Origin: Tenericutes bacterium HGW-Tenericutes-2
Lineage (GTDB): Bacteria > Bacillota_I > Bacilli_A > Acholeplasmatales > Acholeplasmataceae
NCBI GenBank assembly: GCA_002839095.1
Contig: PGXL01000006.1
Span: 62,001-126,000 of the forward strand
Reading direction: 5' to 3'
DNA: 64,000 nucleotides
The translations under genes and the position numbers were made by a program. The notes under the pieces were generated by a model. It was not told the origin of the DNA. It saw nothing but the letters and a program-made list of their open reading frames with translations, and did not search any database. Of this stretch, positions 15,878 to 23,920 are shown one piece after another. The first letter of the stretch is position 1. Each line of letters begins with the position of its first letter.

Positions 15878-16757
15878 TATACCATTATTAAAACAAACAG
15901 TAAAATCAAATTGGGGTCTTTGGCTAGCCACAACGCTTACTTTAATCTTGCTTTACATTGTTATTAAATTTGCTATGGGAATGATAACCGTTTCAGGTGA
16001 CACTGATCCAAATGTATTAATTCCATATATAATGGCTTTAGAATCTGCGGGGTTGACACTAGATGGACTTTTTGTTGCGATTGGAATCAATCCAGATATT
16101 TTAACTGGATTTGCATCAATGGATTCAAATGTTTTGATTAGTTTTATTTTTTATCCAGTTGTATCGGTGTTGATGCCTCTAGTATATACAGTTATTGTTG
16201 GAAATAAATTGTTTGCAAATCAAATTGATAGAGGATCTATGGCGTTTGTTTTATCCACTTCGATTAAAAGATCAAAGATAGCTTTGACACAAATGTTCTT
16301 TTTGGTTATGTCATTGGTACTAATGTTTTTCTTTACTGCAGTTGTTGATGTTATATTAGCATTAACCATTGAAAATTCTTTAGCCATTAATCAAGTTTTA
16401 TTACTCAATGTGGGCTTATTATTATTCTCGGTTGCGATGGGGGCTATCACGTTTATGTTTTCTGCAATATTCAACTATACCAAACATTCCATATCTTTAG
16501 GAGGCGGAGTAGCTTTAATTTTCTTTATCTCAAAAATATTGGGGTTGTTTGGTTCTGATTTGTTCATGAATATGGGAATTGGAATTGAACCGATGGGGTA
16601 TTTTAATAATATCACGATGATAACACTGTTTAACACGCAATCAATTCTTGATGGATCAACATCTTATTTGATACAATTTGCAATATTGCTAATTATTTCA
16701 ATAACCTGTTTCACAGTTGGTTCTATTTGGTTCACAAAGAAAGATATTCCAGTTTAA
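15870..16757 (+). CDS. ABC-2 type exporter permease
   Basis: A 295-residue integral membrane protein with about six hydrophobic spans, including 'WLATTLTLILLYIVIKFAM', 'FYPVVSVLMPLVYTVIVG', 'MFFLVMSLVLMFFFTAVVDVILAL' and 'FAILLIISITCFTVGSIWF'. A hydrophilic stretch with 'DRGSMAFVLSTSIKRSKIALTQ' between spans is typical of ABC-2 permeases. The ATG at 15870 has AGTGAGG 9 bases upstream; an in-frame GTG at 15855 is less likely. It is the membrane partner of the two ATPases and completes the three-gene operon. Confidence 0.85.
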   Translation: MISIPLLKQTVKSNWGLWLATTLTLILLYIVIKFAMGMITVSGDTDPNVLIPYIMALESAGLTLDGLFVAIGINPDILTGFASMDSNVLISFIFYPVVSVLMPLVYTVIVGNKLFANQIDRGSMAFVLSTSIKRSKIALTQMFFLVMSLVLMFFFTAVVDVILALTIENSLAINQVLLLNVGLLLFSVAMGAITFMFSAIFNYTKHSISLGGGVALIFFISKILGLFGSDLFMNMGIGIEPMGYFNNITMITLFNTQSILDGSTSYLIQFAILLIISITCFTVGSIWFTKKDIPV

Positions 16758-16800
16758 TTTTCTCTTGATTACTAGATTACATAAAAGAAGAAGGTAAAAA

Positions 16801-17427
16801 ATGAAAAAAATAGTTATTTTTGATTTAGATGGAACATTGAGTAATAACGTAAATCAATCTGAAATTATATACCAACGAATTTCTGAACGCTATAATATGA
16901 AGAAACTATCAAAAGAAGAGATTCGCGAACTCAAAACAAACCCAGGATTAAAAAGATTGTTTGAGCTGGGAATTCCAATTCATAAGCTACCTAAAATGTA
17001 CAAGGAATCACGTGAAATAGCTTCTGAGTTTGTCGATGAATGCAGCCTAATTCCTGGCATGAAGGAACTTTTAATTAATCTAAATGATAAAAAAATCAAA
17101 TTAGCAATCGTTTCTTCAAATAGCGTTTCAAATATCAATAAAATTCTGGCTAATAATGAGATCAGCATATTTTCCTTCATAGAGGGGAAAGCTAAAATGA
17201 AAGGTAAAAAACGCAAGATAAAGAAGTTGTTAAAGAAGAGTGGGTATAAAACAAATGACGCCATCTACATCGGTGATGAAGTCCGCGATGTGTTAGCTTG
17301 TCAATCCATCCCCTTAGAAGTAGCAGCAGTAACATGGGGATTCGAAACAAAAACGAAATTAGAAGAATCAAATCCAAATTATATTGTAGAATCTATAGAT
17401 GAACTTTCTCAGTTGCTTTTGAATTAA
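16801..17427 (+). CDS. HAD-family hydrolase (phosphoglycolate phosphatase-like)
   Basis: A 208-residue HAD phosphatase. Motif I is 'VIFDLDGTLSNN' (nucleophile Asp at about residue 8), motif II is 'AIVSSNS' (about 104-108), a lysine-rich motif III follows, and motif IV is 'YIGDEVRDVLAC' (about 157-168). A helical cap sits between motifs I and II. It probably dephosphorylates a small phosphorylated metabolite in the cytosol. It begins 43 bases after the permease with AGAAGG before the ATG, so it may be the last gene of the ABC operon. The substrate is unknown. Confidence 0.85.
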   Translation: MKKIVIFDLDGTLSNNVNQSEIIYQRISERYNMKKLSKEEIRELKTNPGLKRLFELGIPIHKLPKMYKESREIASEFVDECSLIPGMKELLINLNDKKIKLAIVSSNSVSNINKILANNEISIFSFIEGKAKMKGKKRKIKKLLKKSGYKTNDAIYIGDEVRDVLACQSIPLEVAAVTWGFETKTKLEESNPNYIVESIDELSQLLLN

Positions 17428-17480
17428 TGTCTAAAGTTGCAAAAATAAAATAAAGATGATATTAGAAAGGTTGATAAAGT

Positions 17481-18368
17481 ATGGAAAAAAGAATCGTAAT
17501 TGATACATCAACTGGAGGATTAGATTATTATCCAGTTGAACATGGAATTGAAATATTACGCATCAAAATTTATATTGATGGGGAAGAGTATGAAGATGGT
17601 TCGACACTTAAAGCTGATCAATTCTACGATATGTTAAAAAACGATAAAGATTTATTGCCTAAGACTAGTCAACCATCTGTTGGCGAAGTGATGGCATTAT
17701 TTCAAAAATACTTAGATGAGGGTGTTGAAGAAATCTTTGTGGTTACGATTTCAGCAAAGATGAGCGGAACATACAATTCCTGCATCATGGCAGCTCAAGA
17801 ATTTGAAGATAAGTTAAAAATTAAGGTGTTTGACACAAAGACAGTTTGTTTTTCAGAAGGTATTTTTGCTTTGGAAGCAAAAAGAATGATTGATGAGGGA
17901 TTTTCACTTGAAGCAGTTGAAAACAGGCTCAATAATATGATACGCACCAACACAATCTATTTTGCTGTAAACTCTTTGAGCTATCTCGTTAAAAATGGTC
18001 GTTTGAGCAATGCGAAGGGATATATTGGCAAGCTCTTAGACATCAAGCCTGTTCTGCAAGTAAAAGAATCTGGAGAAATCGTTTCAATTGGAAATAGACG
18101 AACAATTAAGTCGGTTCTGTTATCAATAACAACATTGGTAAAGGAGTATGTGAATAATCAGCCTTATCAAGCCTATTTAATTTATACAGGGAATCCTAAT
18201 TTGAAACAGTATTTTGTGAGCATTATTAAAGATAATCTAGGATTAGAAAATTTATATGAGTCACCATCTACTCCAGTTGTAGGTGCACATGTAGGTCCAG
18301 ATGTAATTGGAATTGGTATTTTTCTTAATGACGATGAGAATTTAAATATAAATGGGAGAAACGTATGA
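17481..18368 (+). CDS. DegV family fatty-acid-binding protein
   Basis: A 295-residue DegV protein with the family landmarks 'KTSQPSVGEV' (about residues 60-70), 'ISAKMSGTYNS' (about 91-101), 'GRLSNAKGYIGKLLDIKPVLQV' (about 173-194) and a C-terminal 'GAHVGPDVIGIG'. DegV/FakB proteins hold a fatty acid that a FakA kinase phosphorylates for lipid synthesis; this is known for the family, not shown here. AGAAAGG precedes the ATG. It overlaps the TetR gene by 4 bases, so regulator and binding protein are translationally coupled. Confidence 0.92.
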   Translation: MEKRIVIDTSTGGLDYYPVEHGIEILRIKIYIDGEEYEDGSTLKADQFYDMLKNDKDLLPKTSQPSVGEVMALFQKYLDEGVEEIFVVTISAKMSGTYNSCIMAAQEFEDKLKIKVFDTKTVCFSEGIFALEAKRMIDEGFSLEAVENRLNNMIRTNTIYFAVNSLSYLVKNGRLSNAKGYIGKLLDIKPVLQVKESGEIVSIGNRRTIKSVLLSITTLVKEYVNNQPYQAYLIYTGNPNLKQYFVSIIKDNLGLENLYESPSTPVVGAHVGPDVIGIGIFLNDDENLNINGRNV

Positions 18369-18895
18369 AAGAAAATATTCAAGTCACTAGAAGCAAAGAA
18401 TGGATATATAATGCATTGATATACTTGCTAAAAAAAAATACATTCAGAAAGATTTCAATCGAAGATATTACAAAAAGAGCTGGCGTCGCAAGACCAACAT
18501 TTTATCGTAACTTCGGTTCAAAAGAAGATATTTTGATTGATCAAGGACGAAAGATATATGAGAGATTGATGACTGATCTAGAAACAGGCATGAATGAAGG
18601 TAACGTTACTTATAATTCAATTAATAAAATGGTCAGAGTTTTCGATGAGTACTCTGAGTTATTCGAAGTGCTCATAAAGAACAATTTGGAATTTCTTATC
18701 TTTCAATCTTTTGAAGTCGAGATTTCTCATTTGCTAAAAAAAGTATTTGGTATTGACAAAGAGGATAAATATAAAGCTAAATTTTTTGAAGGAGCACTTT
18801 TTTCCATCGTGGTTGAATGGATTAAAAACTCAAAGGCAGAATCAGTTGAGGTGATGACTGAAATCATATATAATCTCGTCACATTCAATAAATAG
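18365..18895 (+). CDS. TetR/AcrR family transcriptional regulator
   Basis: A 176-residue protein with an N-terminal TetR helix-turn-helix ('FRKISIEDITKRAGVARPTFYRNFGSKEDIL', about residues 25-55) and a helical ligand domain. It overlaps the degV gene as ATGA, with GGGAGA upstream. It could sense a lipid or drug and control the degV operon or the nearby ABC exporter, which has a matching type of dyad operator. Neither target is proven. Confidence 0.88.
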   Translation: MKENIQVTRSKEWIYNALIYLLKKNTFRKISIEDITKRAGVARPTFYRNFGSKEDILIDQGRKIYERLMTDLETGMNEGNVTYNSINKMVRVFDEYSELFEVLIKNNLEFLIFQSFEVEISHLLKKVFGIDKEDKYKAKFFEGALFSIVVEWIKNSKAESVEVMTEIIYNLVTFNK

Positions 18896-19202
18896 TTCAT
18901 AGAATTAAATCATGTGATAAGTTTTGAAAATGTTATATGGGATTGAATCACTGAAAAAAAGCGCGATCTTGGCTTACCCAAATTATATCGTTCATACATG
19001 ATCAACAATATCATCATTCTCGATTAGTGTAGCAAATACATTGTTACAACTACCAGTTTCATAGAGACATTGATGTGAATTTAGGAGTATTCTAATTTAA
19101 CTACTTGTCATAATAATCTTATACATATTTAGAGTACTTCGTAGACATATAATAAAAAAATTCGTAGGATGGTAAATCCGAGGTTTCTGAAAGGATATTA
19201 TT
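18896..19202. other. Intergenic stretch without recognisable gene
   Basis: These 307 bases carry no convincing ORF, hairpin terminator or repeat. A TATAAT at about 19149-19154 lies near the patatin gene but has no good -35 box. AAAGGA at the right end serves the next gene. Short open stretches on both strands looked like decayed coding sequence, but I could not assign them. Confidence 0.5.
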
Positions 19203-20015
19203 ATGAAAAAAATTGGAATTTGTTTATCGGGAGGCGGCGCAAGAGGTGCATATCAAATTGGAGCTCTTAAAGCGCTAGAAGAATTAGGTATATTGCAAAA
19301 AGCGAGTGCATTTTCTGGAACTTCAATTGGAGCGGTCAATGTTATTTTTGTTGCAACAGGTGCAATGGATGTTGCTAAAGAGATATGGTTTAATGTTCCA
19401 GAAAACCCTTTAGGTGATAATCCATCAATTGTTAAGACGCTAAGAGATCAAAAGCTAAAAGTAATTGATAGTGGATTTTTTTCAATTAAGAAATTGAATC
19501 AATTATTAGATGAAAATATTGATTTTGAATTGTTAAAAAATCAGGATGTTTTCATTGCAATAGCAGACACCGGAGACTCTAACAAAGGAATAATTGATTT
19601 ATTAAAATCTACTTTTTCTCATTATATTCAAAAAGATTCTCAAGTCCAATATATTCCACTTAAAGAATTAAATAAGGATTTACAAATTGATACAGTGGTT
19701 GCATCCTGTTCGATTCCGATTGTTTTCCCTCCGGTAGTAACAAACAGCAGGAAGTATCGTGATGGGGGGTATTTTGATAACACACCCATTAAACCATTAA
19801 TTGATTTTGGTTGCGACGAGATTATATGTATTACAATTTCAATGCTGTCATCAATACGATCTATAAAACAGAAATACAAAAACGTTAAGATTCATGAAAT
19901 TAAAGCTACTAGAAGATTAGGGAAAGTACTTGATTTTTCATCAGAGCATTCAAAAAGAATTTATGAGTATGGATATGATGATGTAATGCACTATTTTAGA
20001 GATGGAAAATCTTGA
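19203..20015 (+). CDS. Patatin-like phospholipase
   Basis: A 270-residue patatin-family hydrolase. The oxyanion-hole loop is 'SGGGARGAYQIGAL' (about residues 9-22), the nucleophile elbow is 'GTSIGA' (GxSxG, Ser at about residue 42) and the second dyad member is Asp in 'YRDGGYFDNTPI' (DGG, about 184). Family members cleave acyl chains from membrane lipids. No signal peptide is seen, so it would act on the inner leaflet. The neighbouring glycosyltransferase and the DegV protein make a loose membrane-lipid neighbourhood. AAAGGA lies 7 bases before the ATG. Confidence 0.92.
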   Translation: MKKIGICLSGGGARGAYQIGALKALEELGILQKASAFSGTSIGAVNVIFVATGAMDVAKEIWFNVPENPLGDNPSIVKTLRDQKLKVIDSGFFSIKKLNQLLDENIDFELLKNQDVFIAIADTGDSNKGIIDLLKSTFSHYIQKDSQVQYIPLKELNKDLQIDTVVASCSIPIVFPPVVTNSRKYRDGGYFDNTPIKPLIDFGCDEIICITISMLSSIRSIKQKYKNVKIHEIKATRRLGKVLDFSSEHSKRIYEYGYDDVMHYFRDGKS

Positions 20016-20100
20016 ATTACATCTTAATATGTGGTTTTAATTTACTCTTAAAAACCATTCAAAATGACAACTTTAAACATGTAAAAGAAGGTGAATAAAG

Positions 20101-21273
20101 GTGAATATGGAAAAAAGATTAGTGATTGGTATTTTTACAGATGTGTTTTTTCCGATGATTGATGGGGTCGTTAATGTGGTAGACAATTATGCAAGAAAAA
20201 TGTCTACGACTGCTGAAGTTTATGTTTTTGCACCAGACTACGGGAAAATAGAAAATATTGATGAATTCCCATATAAAATTATAAGAACAAAGTCGATTAA
20301 AATTCCTAAATTAGATTATCGGATATCGTTTCCTGTTTTTGATGCGTTTTTCGAAAAGAATATTAAACGCATAAGATTTGATATCATTCATGTTCATAGT
20401 CCATTTGCTGTAGGTAATTATGGAATTCATTATGCTAAGAAGAATAATATTCCACTCATTGCAACATTGCATAGCCAATATAAAAAAGATTTCATAGAAC
20501 ATAGTAAAAACAAATTTATCAGTGACATTGCAATAAGTGAGTTGATGAGAAGATTAAACAAATGTGATCGACTCATAGCGGTAAATGAAGAAGTTGCAAA
20601 AGTGTTTCATGAATACGGTGCAAACAGAATGCCTGTTGTCATCCGTAATGCAACAGATTTATTACCTTTAGAAGACGAAACATTGACTAATAATTTGAGA
20701 GAAAAATATCAAATTCAATATGAACAAAAAGTTCTTTTATATGTTGGTCGTTTAGATAAAATCAAAAATATTGATTTCTTAATTGATTCTTTGATTATTC
20801 TTAAGAAAAAAGAGTTCAAATTCAAAATGATTTTTATTGGATCGGGACCACATGAAGTATTTATGAAGAAAAAAATTAGTGCAAACAATCTGCATGATGA
20901 CACAATATTTACAGGACGAATTATAAATAGACTGGAATTGTCTGCATACTACAAATTGTCCGATCTTTTCTTATTTCCGTCACTATATGATACTTCATCT
21001 CTTGTTCAAGTTGAAGCTGCTAGCCAACATACACCCACTTTGTTTCTTGAAAAAGCGATCACAGCAAGTACGATTAATGATGGTGTCAACGGATATATTT
21101 CGAACGATTCACCTTTCACGTATGCTGAAACGATAATTGATATTTTTAATGATACAAATAGATATGAACAAATATGTGATAATGCATTTAAAGATCTATA
21201 CTTGACTTGGGATTTAATAGTCTCTGAGCTGAAAGTGCACTATCAAGATTTTATTGAAAATAATCCAGAATAG
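20101..21273 (+). CDS. GT4 glycosyltransferase (diacylglycerol glucosyltransferase-like)
   Basis: A 390-residue GT-B fold enzyme of family GT4. The N-terminal domain begins 'IGIFTDVFFPMIDGVVNVV' (Gly-rich acceptor loop) and contains 'DIIHVHSPFAVGNYGIHYAK'. The C-terminal domain has 'VLLYVGRLDKIKNIDFLI' and the nucleotide-binding 'FPSLYDTSSLVQVEAASQHTP'. It resembles the 1,2-diacylglycerol 3-glucosyltransferases that make the major membrane glycolipid of acholeplasmas, but other lipid or sugar acceptors remain possible. The start is GTG 20101 (AGAAGG upstream) or ATG 20107. Confidence 0.82.
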   Translation: MNMEKRLVIGIFTDVFFPMIDGVVNVVDNYARKMSTTAEVYVFAPDYGKIENIDEFPYKIIRTKSIKIPKLDYRISFPVFDAFFEKNIKRIRFDIIHVHSPFAVGNYGIHYAKKNNIPLIATLHSQYKKDFIEHSKNKFISDIAISELMRRLNKCDRLIAVNEEVAKVFHEYGANRMPVVIRNATDLLPLEDETLTNNLREKYQIQYEQKVLLYVGRLDKIKNIDFLIDSLIILKKKEFKFKMIFIGSGPHEVFMKKKISANNLHDDTIFTGRIINRLELSAYYKLSDLFLFPSLYDTSSLVQVEAASQHTPTLFLEKAITASTINDGVNGYISNDSPFTYAETIIDIFNDTNRYEQICDNAFKDLYLTWDLIVSELKVHYQDFIENNPE

Positions 21274-21611
21274 GTTTTGAGTGGCAAAGTTAAAATGTTA
21301 TGGTACAACTTCATCATTTTTACTACTGAAAGCATTTAATCTTACGCGTTTCATTCATCAAAGTAGTTCATTTTATGTACATGATTCATACTTAATAACA
21401 CCTAATTCTAAACCCAATTTAATAAAAATATGCCATCAGAAAACCTTTATAGGAGTAGATTATATTAAGATATTATTAGACATAATGTGTTACATGTGTT
21501 TATTAACATCTATTTGTTTGCGTAAAGATTAAGCAAATTAATTTACCTAATCTTGATTTTCTATATCAACTGAAATAAATATTATCCATGCAAGGATGTT
21601 TAAGGGTATAT
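21274..21611. other. Intergenic stretch, no supported gene
   Basis: A GTG-started frame of 83 codons (21281-21532) follows the glycosyltransferase, but it has no ribosome binding site, no recognisable domain and a composition unlike neighbouring proteins. I do not annotate it. The right end carries AAGGG before the next gene. Confidence 0.5.
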
Positions 21612-22145
21612 ATGAATAAAATCTCCGAGAAGTCCATACAACTCAAACAGAAAAACAAAACATTGTCGCAATTCATCACGTTTACACTCCTAAGTTTAAT
21701 CACGACCGTGATTGAACTTGGAACATTCTCACTTTTGAATTACGCACTTTTGACATCTTTAAAATCAACCCCTTTTCATTTTTGGGTTTTCAACTATAGT
21801 GTGCTCGCTGGCGGGTTGTGCGCTTTCCTCGCCTATATGATCTCGTTTGTCATCTCACAAACATTTAATTTCTTCATTCACAGAAAAGTAACCTTTTCAG
21901 CGAATAACAACCCATTATTCAGTGGCATCATGTATGGAATCATGGTGTTATCCTTATTTTTCTTGCAACTATGGATACCGCAGTTATTAAGAGAGTGGTT
22001 ATCTGGAATAACTGGACCAAACTGGGCTGACTTCATTTTGAAAAATGCGAATATGACTTTATCATTCCTCATCCAATTCCCGATGAATAAATGGGTGATC
22101 ATGCGTCAAAAAAGGGAAATTTCCACATTGAATCTGATGTTATAA
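21612..22145 (+). CDS. GtrA-like polytopic membrane protein
   Basis: A protein of about 177 residues with four hydrophobic spans ('FITFTLLSLITTVIELGTFSLL', 'FNYSVLAGGLCAFLAYMISFVISQTFNFFI', 'GIMYGIMVLSLFFLQLWI' and 'MTLSFLIQFPMNKWVIM'). 'SFVISQTFNFFIHRKVTF' closely follows the GtrA pattern (a Asn-Phe-x-x-x-(R/K)-x-x-(V/T)-F motif). GtrA proteins are thought to move lipid-linked sugars across the membrane, and a glycosyltransferase gene lies upstream. The ATG at 21612 has AAGGG 7 bases upstream; ATG 21588 is less likely. Confidence 0.65.
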   Translation: MNKISEKSIQLKQKNKTLSQFITFTLLSLITTVIELGTFSLLNYALLTSLKSTPFHFWVFNYSVLAGGLCAFLAYMISFVISQTFNFFIHRKVTFSANNNPLFSGIMYGIMVLSLFFLQLWIPQLLREWLSGITGPNWADFILKNANMTLSFLIQFPMNKWVIMRQKREISTLNLML

Positions 22146-22148
22146 ATA

Positions 22149-22175
22149 AAGAATCCGCCAAACGGATTCTTCTTT
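22149..22175 (+). terminator. Intrinsic terminator after the GtrA-like gene
   Basis: AAGAATCCG (22149-22157) and CGGATTCTT (22163-22171) form a perfect 9-bp stem with a 5-base loop, followed by CTTTATCTT. It also has A-rich flanks, so it may work for both strands. Confidence 0.85.
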
Positions 22176-22351
22176 ATCTTATTTAGGGCTAACTTTAAGC
22201 AATTCATTATAATTCCTTTTCTTTCAAAAACCTCTTGTTTGCCCCTAAATGGAGCTTCTTTCCCTTCAATAAACTCATCAACACCCGGACCTTTTAATTG
22301 ATGCAGTCTCCACATGCCATATAGATAACTTATTGTCAGAATTGCAATCAA
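22172..22351 (-). pseudogene. Possible gene remnant on the minus strand
   Basis: A minus-strand frame opening near 22351 reads as a plausible C-terminal piece: a short hydrophobic start ('MIAILTISYLYGMWRLHQ') followed by 'GPGVDEFIEGKEAPFRGKQEVFERKG'. It runs into the terminator of the neighbouring gene and has no ribosome binding site. It looks like the tail of a membrane protein gene cut off by the adjacent insertion-sequence scar. I do not recognise the family. Confidence 0.3.
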
Positions 22352-22380
22352 GAGCGGGAATCTGGACTGCTATGAAAAAG

Positions 22381-22496
22381 TGGGACACATAGGTACCACC
22401 TAAATAAAAGATTATAATATAATCATACAAAGGAGCTGAAACCATGATTAATCAGTACAGTGTAGACTTCAAATTGAATTTGCATTGAAAGAATCA
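22381..22496 (+). mobile_element. Insertion-sequence scar, left end plus start of IS3-like orfA
   Basis: TGGGACACATAGGTACCACC at 22381-22400 resembles a transposon end. It is followed by a promoter-like TATAAT region and GGAGCTGAAACC before an ATG at 22444. The frame gives 'MINQYSVDFKLNLH' and then a stop. The opening matches IS3/IS150-family OrfA proteins, which begin with '(Y/F)SxEFKLKxV'. The remainder of the transposase is missing, so the element is a dead fragment. Confidence 0.5.
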
Positions 22497-22566
22497 AAAG
22501 ATAACTACTTACACATTCGTTTTAAATAATAAAATCATCTATTTTGAGTAAACAGGAGGTATAATA

Positions 22567-22992
22567 ATGAATGATTTTGATGAAATAAACAAACTATTTA
22601 TAGAGATTTCTAACACATGTTTTGAAAAGTATTTAAAACCGCAGATAATTCACATTGAATTAGGAAAGATTGAACTTAAAATGAGTGTTTTGGCAGAACA
22701 TTCAAATGTTGTTGGAAGAGTTCATGGTGGTGTTTTTGCCAGTTTTGCCGATATCGCTATGGGTGTTGCTTGTTGGACGCACGAAAAAAAAGCAGTTACG
22801 TCAGATATGAATCTAACGTTCATTCGGAACGTACCTGTAGTTGACGAAATTTATGCAACTGCCACAGTCATCAGTAATGGTCGGCAGTTGATGCGAACAA
22901 GATGTGAGATTAGAGGTTCTGATAGTAAATTACTAGTTAGTGCAACGGGAACATACTTTGTATTAAGCGAGACAGAAAAATCTTTTTTCTAG
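22567..22992 (+). CDS. Hotdog-fold thioesterase, PaaI family
   Basis: A 141-residue acyl-CoA thioesterase with the family signature 'GRVHGGVFASFADIAMGVAC' (about residues 51-70), where His-Gly-Gly begins the catalytic helix. It is followed by the strand 'AVTSDMNLTFIRNVPV'. Members hydrolyse small acyl-CoA or aryl-CoA thioesters as homotetramers in the cytosol. AGGAGG lies 8 bases before the ATG. It stands between an insertion-sequence scar and an unusual repeat array, so it is probably transcribed alone. Confidence 0.88.
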   Translation: MNDFDEINKLFIEISNTCFEKYLKPQIIHIELGKIELKMSVLAEHSNVVGRVHGGVFASFADIAMGVACWTHEKKAVTSDMNLTFIRNVPVVDEIYATATVISNGRQLMRTRCEIRGSDSKLLVSATGTYFVLSETEKSFF

Positions 22993-23059
22993 TTTTTAGA
23001 ATATTGGATTGGTATGGTTTATGAACAGTGGTCAATGATTTCATATGCATAGAAATAGA

Positions 23060-23131
23060 AGGGGTGCGTAACTTTTAGCAGGGGTGCGTAAAAATCACTA
23101 GGGGTGCGTAAATTTTGATAGGGGTGCGTAA
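23060..23131. repeat. Four 12-bp direct repeats at an exact 20-bp period
   Basis: AGGGGTGCGTAA (or AGGGGTGCGTAA with its last base varying little) starts at 23060, 23080, 23100 and 23120. The 8 bases between copies differ in sequence but not in length (CTTTTAGC, AAATCACT, ATTTTGAT). The core is G-rich in very AT-rich DNA. The array lies in the 307-bp gap between the thioesterase stop and the GNAT gene. A spacing of two helical turns puts all copies on one face of DNA, as in iterons or a multimeric regulator site. Confidence 0.95.
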
Positions 23132-23299
23132 TTGTATCAAAATAGGTCATGCAACACAGTAGAGAAAATGAGACTTGAACACTCATATTTTAAATTGATA
23201 TATTAGATTTGCTACTAAAGTTTGTTAGAATTAATGTATAATACAAGAATATATATATGAAGGATTCTAATTGTCCATATTAAAGAAAAGGAACTCATT

Positions 23300-23773
23300 A
23301 TGAACAAAATATCACTACAATTAGTAACACACGACAACTTTACAGCAGTAACTAAGCTAAGCGACACACTCACTGATGATCAAAAGAAATGTGTTGCTAC
23401 TAACGTTAAGTCTCTTGCACAAGCTTACTTAAGCCCAAACGATGCTTGGCCTCGTGCAATATATCTTAACGATACCCCTATCGGCTTTATCATGCTAGAT
23501 CTAAATCCTGATGATATCCCCAATAATGAAAAAGCCTACTATCTATGGCGTTACATGATTGCATTTGACTACCAAGGAAAAGGCTATGGAAAAGAAGTTC
23601 TTGACTTAATTGTCAACAAATGCAAAGAAGATCAAAAAGATTTTTTATATACTTCTTGTGTAATGGAAAATGACATGCCATACCAGTTTTATTTAAAGTA
23701 TGGATTTATAGACACAGGTGTACTAGAAGAAGATGAAGAAGTATTAAAACTTGACATATCTTCGAAAATTTAA
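23300..23773 (+). CDS. GNAT acetyltransferase, BltD/spermidine-type
   Basis: A 157-residue N-acetyltransferase. The acetyl-CoA pyrophosphate loop is 'YQGKGYGKEVLDLIV' (about residues 95-109), after the strand 'YYLWRYMIAFD'. The N-terminal 'CVATNVKSLAQAYLSP...WPRAIYLNDTPIGFIMLD' pattern is characteristic of BltD/PaiA polyamine acetyltransferases. It would acetylate spermidine or a related amine using acetyl-CoA. AAAGGA precedes the ATG by 7 bases and a TATAAT lies at 23238-23243. The upstream 20-bp repeat array could influence its promoter. Confidence 0.85.
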   Translation: MNKISLQLVTHDNFTAVTKLSDTLTDDQKKCVATNVKSLAQAYLSPNDAWPRAIYLNDTPIGFIMLDLNPDDIPNNEKAYYLWRYMIAFDYQGKGYGKEVLDLIVNKCKEDQKDFLYTSCVMENDMPYQFYLKYGFIDTGVLEEDEEVLKLDISSKI

Positions 23774-23813
23774 TAATTATTCCAGTCCTCTTTCATATTC
23801 TGGATATACTATG

Positions 23814-23845
23814 ATAAGCTACCAAAAGTTGGTAGCTTATTTTTA
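23814..23845 (+). terminator. Terminator after the BltD-like gene
   Basis: ATAAGCTACCAA (23814-23825) and TTGGTAGCTTAT (23829-23840) form a perfect 12-bp stem with a 3-base loop, followed by TTTTTA. Confidence 0.92.
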
Positions 23846-23864
23846 TAAAATACCTAAAAACTAT

Positions 23865-23892
23865 TTATTATAAACAACCCAAGTGATACAAT
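23865..23892 (+). promoter_or_regulatory. Promoter of the zinc-ribbon membrane protein gene
   Basis: TTATTA (23865-23870) and TACAAT (23887-23892) are 16 bp apart, 28 bases before the start codon at 23921. Confidence 0.5.
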
Positions 23893-23920
23893 AGAAATAA
23901 ACATCACTATGGGAGGAATT

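Noticed and set aside
19107-19202. Promoter for the patatin gene at TTGTCA/TATAAT
   Set aside because: The two boxes are not at a workable distance from each other, so no reliable promoter is called.
21281-21532. GTG-started 83-codon ORF after the glycosyltransferase
   Set aside because: No ribosome binding site, no domain, and composition unlike neighbouring proteins; treated as noncoding.
23060-23131. CRISPR array interpretation of the four 20-bp-spaced repeats
   Set aside because: Repeat (12 bp) and spacer (8 bp) are far too short, and no cas genes are near.
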